Source: an uncultured Spirochaetaceae bacterium (lineage in GTDB: Bacteria; Spirochaetota; Spirochaetia; Sphaerochaetales; Sphaerochaetaceae). From it: a stretch of 64,000 bases of DNA. Position 1 is the first letter of the stretch. Every line of letters begins with the position of its first letter. Positions 61,845 through 64,000 of the stretch are shown one piece after another. The notes under the pieces are model-generated. The model saw only the letters and a list, made by a program, of their open reading frames with translations. It was not told the DNA's origin and did no database searches. The position numbers and the translations under genes were made by a program. The DNA lies in NCBI GenBank assembly GCA_944392985.1, contig CALXYL010000005.1, forward strand, positions 1-64,000. The letters run 5' to 3'.

Positions 61845-62030
61845 ATGGCAACGCCTAAGTATAAAACATCCAAATCCAAGGCAGCTTCAAGGAAGGCTGC
61901 AAACATGAAGCTCTCGGCTCCGACTCTTTCGGAGTGCCAGACATGCGGCAATCTGATCCCGCCGCATCGCGTTTGCCCGAAGTGCGGGTACTATGCAGGC
62001 AAGCCTGTTGTCGTAAAAGACGAGGAGTAA
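61845..62030 (+). CDS. rpmF: 50S ribosomal protein L32
   Basis: The 61-residue protein starts MATPKYKTSKSKA and has a zinc ribbon (CQTCGN and CPKCG). That is the zinc-binding C+ form of L32. It heads the operon with acpP and rnc. Confidence 0.95.
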   Translation: MATPKYKTSKSKAASRKAANMKLSAPTLSECQTCGNLIPPHRVCPKCGYYAGKPVVVKDEE

Positions 62031-62034
62031 AGAG

Positions 62035-62277
62035 ATGACAGAGAATGAAGTTTTCGAGAAAGTGAAGGCACTTGTTGTTGAGAAGCTCAGCATCGATCCT
62101 GCAAAGATCACGATGGATGCTGATTTCCGCAAGGATCTCGGAGCTGACAGCCTCGACACATACGAGCTTGTCTATGCTATCGAGGAAGAGACAGGAATCA
62201 CGATTTCCGATGACATGGCAAATGAGTTCGAGACCGTCGGAGACGCAGTCCGCTATCTTGCCAAGGAACTGAAGTAA
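62035..62277 (+). CDS. acpP: acyl carrier protein
   Basis: At 80 residues, it has the phosphopantetheine Ser in LGADSLDTYELV near 38. It carries acyl chains in fatty acid synthesis. The fatty-acid genes often found between rpmF and acpP in other bacteria are absent here. Confidence 0.97.
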   Translation: MTENEVFEKVKALVVEKLSIDPAKITMDADFRKDLGADSLDTYELVYAIEEETGITISDDMANEFETVGDAVRYLAKELK

Positions 62278-62278
62278 A

Positions 62279-63022
62279 TTGCTTTCATACCTTGAGAAGG
62301 CTCCCGTTCTCTCCGATGAGAGGAAAGCGGAGCTTTTTTCTTTTACAGAAGGACTTGGAATCCATTTCGATGATTACAGGCTGCTGAACCTTGCTTTCAC
62401 ACATACGTCCTACGCGAATGAGTACAAGGGCTATGCGGATAGCAATGAGCGCCTGGAGTTCCTTGGGGACAGCGTCCTTGGGATGATCACGGCTGAGTAT
62501 CTTTTCTCGTCATTCACGCGCTTTCACGAGGGGGAATTCTCGAAGATCAAGGCTGTTGTGGTTTCCGAGGAAAGCCTTTCAGAGGTTGCTCTTTCCATCC
62601 ATCTTGATCGCTATATCCTTGTTGGAAGGGGGGAGAGGAGCCAGCAGGGGACGATGAAGAAAGCGATACTTGCCGACGCGCTGGAGGCTGTCATCGCTGC
62701 TCTCTATCTCGATCAGGGGCTGGAGACGGCAAAGCGCTTCGTCCTTTCGTTCATTCCTGCACAGGTGGAGAAGATGCTGGAGAACAAGCTGAGCTACAAG
62801 GACTACAAGACAGAGCTTCAGGAGTATCTCCAGAAGCGCAGGGGCAAGGTGCCGCGCTATGTTGTCGTATCACAGTCCGGCCCTGACCATGCGCAGGTGT
62901 TCCATGTCAATGTTGAGATGGGAACGAAGAGCTTCGGTCCGGGAGAAGGACGGAGCAAGAAGGCGGCGGAGCAGGCCGCGGCTCGCATGGCGCTTATCGC
63001 TCTTGGCATTGAGAGAGGGTAA
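62279..63022 (+). CDS. rnc: ribonuclease III
   Basis: This 247-residue enzyme has the signature NERLEFLGDSVLG near 57 with catalytic Glu and Asp, and a C-terminal double-stranded RNA-binding domain (YKTELQEYLQKRRGKVPRY). It starts at TTG 62279, one base after acpP; no nearby ATG would fit. Its end overlaps the convergent cca gene by 29 bases. Confidence 0.95.
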   Translation: MLSYLEKAPVLSDERKAELFSFTEGLGIHFDDYRLLNLAFTHTSYANEYKGYADSNERLEFLGDSVLGMITAEYLFSSFTRFHEGEFSKIKAVVVSEESLSEVALSIHLDRYILVGRGERSQQGTMKKAILADALEAVIAALYLDQGLETAKRFVLSFIPAQVEKMLENKLSYKDYKTELQEYLQKRRGKVPRYVVVSQSGPDHAQVFHVNVEMGTKSFGPGEGRSKKAAEQAAARMALIALGIERG

Positions 63023-64000
63023 GCGCCCTTTTCTCGAGGTATTCGCTGCAGTTCCTTCCGGGATCCTCAATCACCTCATCGAGCAGCCTTGCGAGGATTT
63101 CCCCCATCTTGGGCCCTGGCTTTATCCCAAGCTCGATAAGCCTCCTTCCGTCTATCCTGAGATCCTTGAGGGATAGCGCGTTCTCCTTGTCCAGTTCCTC
63201 GTTGATCCTTTCGGAGAATGCGAGCAATGCATCTGGCTGGGGTGGGTAGCCGATGGTTGCCGACATATCACAGACACGCAGGAAGAACAGATTGTTGATA
63301 TTCTCGATTCCGACGCGCGCGATAAACCGTCTGACAGCGCTGTCTGACCAGTCCGGCGTATAGCAGAACATATGGTTCCTGATAAGGTGCGTGACGCTTT
63401 CCCTTTCATCATTTGAAGTCTTGAGGCGACGGAAAACCGTGTCAGTCAGCTGTGCCGAAAGGGTGTCATGCCCGTAGAATGTCCATTCCCTCCCGTTCTC
63501 GCTCCGCTTCCTCGTGCCGATCTTCCCGATGTCATGGAAGAGTGCGGCGAGCTTCACTTCCATTGGATAGCCATGGTTCACAGCGCATTCAAGAGCGAGT
63601 ACCAGATGCTCGTATAGCGTCTCGCTGTGCATCCCACCCTGCTCGAAGCCGTATGTGGCATCCAGCTCGGGCAGGATCCCTGCCATGATACCGGATGCTC
63701 TCATAGCCTCAAGGCCCTTCCTGGGATGAGGGCTGGAAATGAGCTTCCATAGTTCTTCCCTGATCCTTTCGGCAGAGACCTTTGTTATCGTTTCATGAAG
63801 CTCCTTCATGGCCTCAGCTGTCCTTTCTTCGATGCTGAATCCCAGCTGGGATGCAAAGCGTGCTGCCCTCATCATCCTGAGCGCATCCTCACAGAACCGC
63901 TCATGGGGATCCCCGATTGCCCTGATCGTCCTCGATCTGAGATCCTTCATGCCTCCATTGAGGTCTATGATCCTTCCATCAGGAAGGGAGGCTGCGAATG
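62994..64000 (-). CDS. cca: CCA-adding enzyme / poly(A) polymerase family, 5' part outside window
   Basis: About 335 C-terminal residues are visible. The frame continues past the window edge (SLPDGRIIDLNGG precedes DLRSRTIRAIGDP). It contains the nucleotidyl-transferase RNA-binding region ALRMMRAARFASQLG and an HD domain with ALFHDIGKIGT. This pattern suits tRNA CCA-adding enzymes carrying an HD domain. The catalytic nucleotidyltransferase motif lies outside. Confidence 0.88.
   Translation of the reverse strand, partial: FAASLPDGRIIDLNGGMKDLRSRTIRAIGDPHERFCEDALRMMRAARFASQLGFSIEERTAEAMKELHETITKVSAERIREELWKLISSPHPRKGLEAMRASGIMAGILPELDATYGFEQGGMHSETLYEHLVLALECAVNHGYPMEVKLAALFHDIGKIGTRKRSENGREWTFYGHDTLSAQLTDTVFRRLKTSNDERESVTHLIRNHMFCYTPDWSDSAVRRFIARVGIENINNLFFLRVCDMSATIGYPPQPDALLAFSERINEELDKENALSLKDLRIDGRRLIELGIKPGPKMGEILARLLDEVIEDPGRNCSEYLEKRALTLSQCQER

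Overview
The window looks like a chromosomal segment of an anaerobic bacterium, most likely a spirochaete of the Sphaerochaeta type. This is inferred from several traits: substrate-binding proteins whose mature ends read AGGAES or AGGSGE, a BMP-family ABC operon, a BspA-like repeat protein, a fused aspartate carbamoyltransferase (PyrB-PyrI), an LL-diaminopimelate aminotransferase route to lysine, and moderately GC-rich DNA. No rRNA, tRNA, CRISPR array, insertion sequence or prophage was seen. Genes are tightly packed, with many ATGA and TGATG stop/start overlaps.

Layout. 1-2700: end of an unclear gene, a 23-bp triple repeat, a DUF4143-type ATPase and a Gfo/Idh/MocA oxidoreductase. 2770-7424: operon of a very acidic 948-residue protein, an inositol-monophosphatase-like enzyme, a HAD phosphatase and RidA. 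7468-8616: fucO on the minus strand. 8721-15212: pyrimidine operon (pyrBI fusion, pyrE, pyrF, pyrDK fusion, pyrC, a small exported protein) behind what looks like a pyrL-type attenuator. 15249-20910: corA with a leader reading frame, rlmI, gph, phosphoglucomutase and a membrane protein. 20990-25904: BMP/nucleoside-type ABC importer. 25967-39226: housekeeping genes (rsmA, pta, tyrA, mtaB, cysE, birA, argS, tetR, rplU-rpmA-obg-nadD-yqeK-rsfS). 39228-45825 (minus): an ABC_sub_bind/TrpXYZ-like importer with two binding proteins, followed by two MATE exporters. 45901-48232: small acidic protein, a PdxA-like protein and a lipoprotein. 48491-52133: a four-gene unit of AAA ATPase, RloB-like protein, seven-TM LuxR regulator and alpha/beta hydrolase, the best candidate for a defence system. 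52218-56273: gltX, glyQS, tyrS. 56380-64000: PepSY protein, lysine operon dapB-dapA-dapL-lysA (minus), rpmF-acpP-rnc and the end of a CCA-adding enzyme.

Regulation is unusually readable here. Eleven genes have a -10 hexamer ending 6 or 7 bases before the start codon, so their transcripts should be leaderless. Two operons (pyr and corA) instead carry short leader reading frames with strong ribosome binding sites. All assignments come from reading the sequence; no database search was run, and family names are recognised by motif and length.
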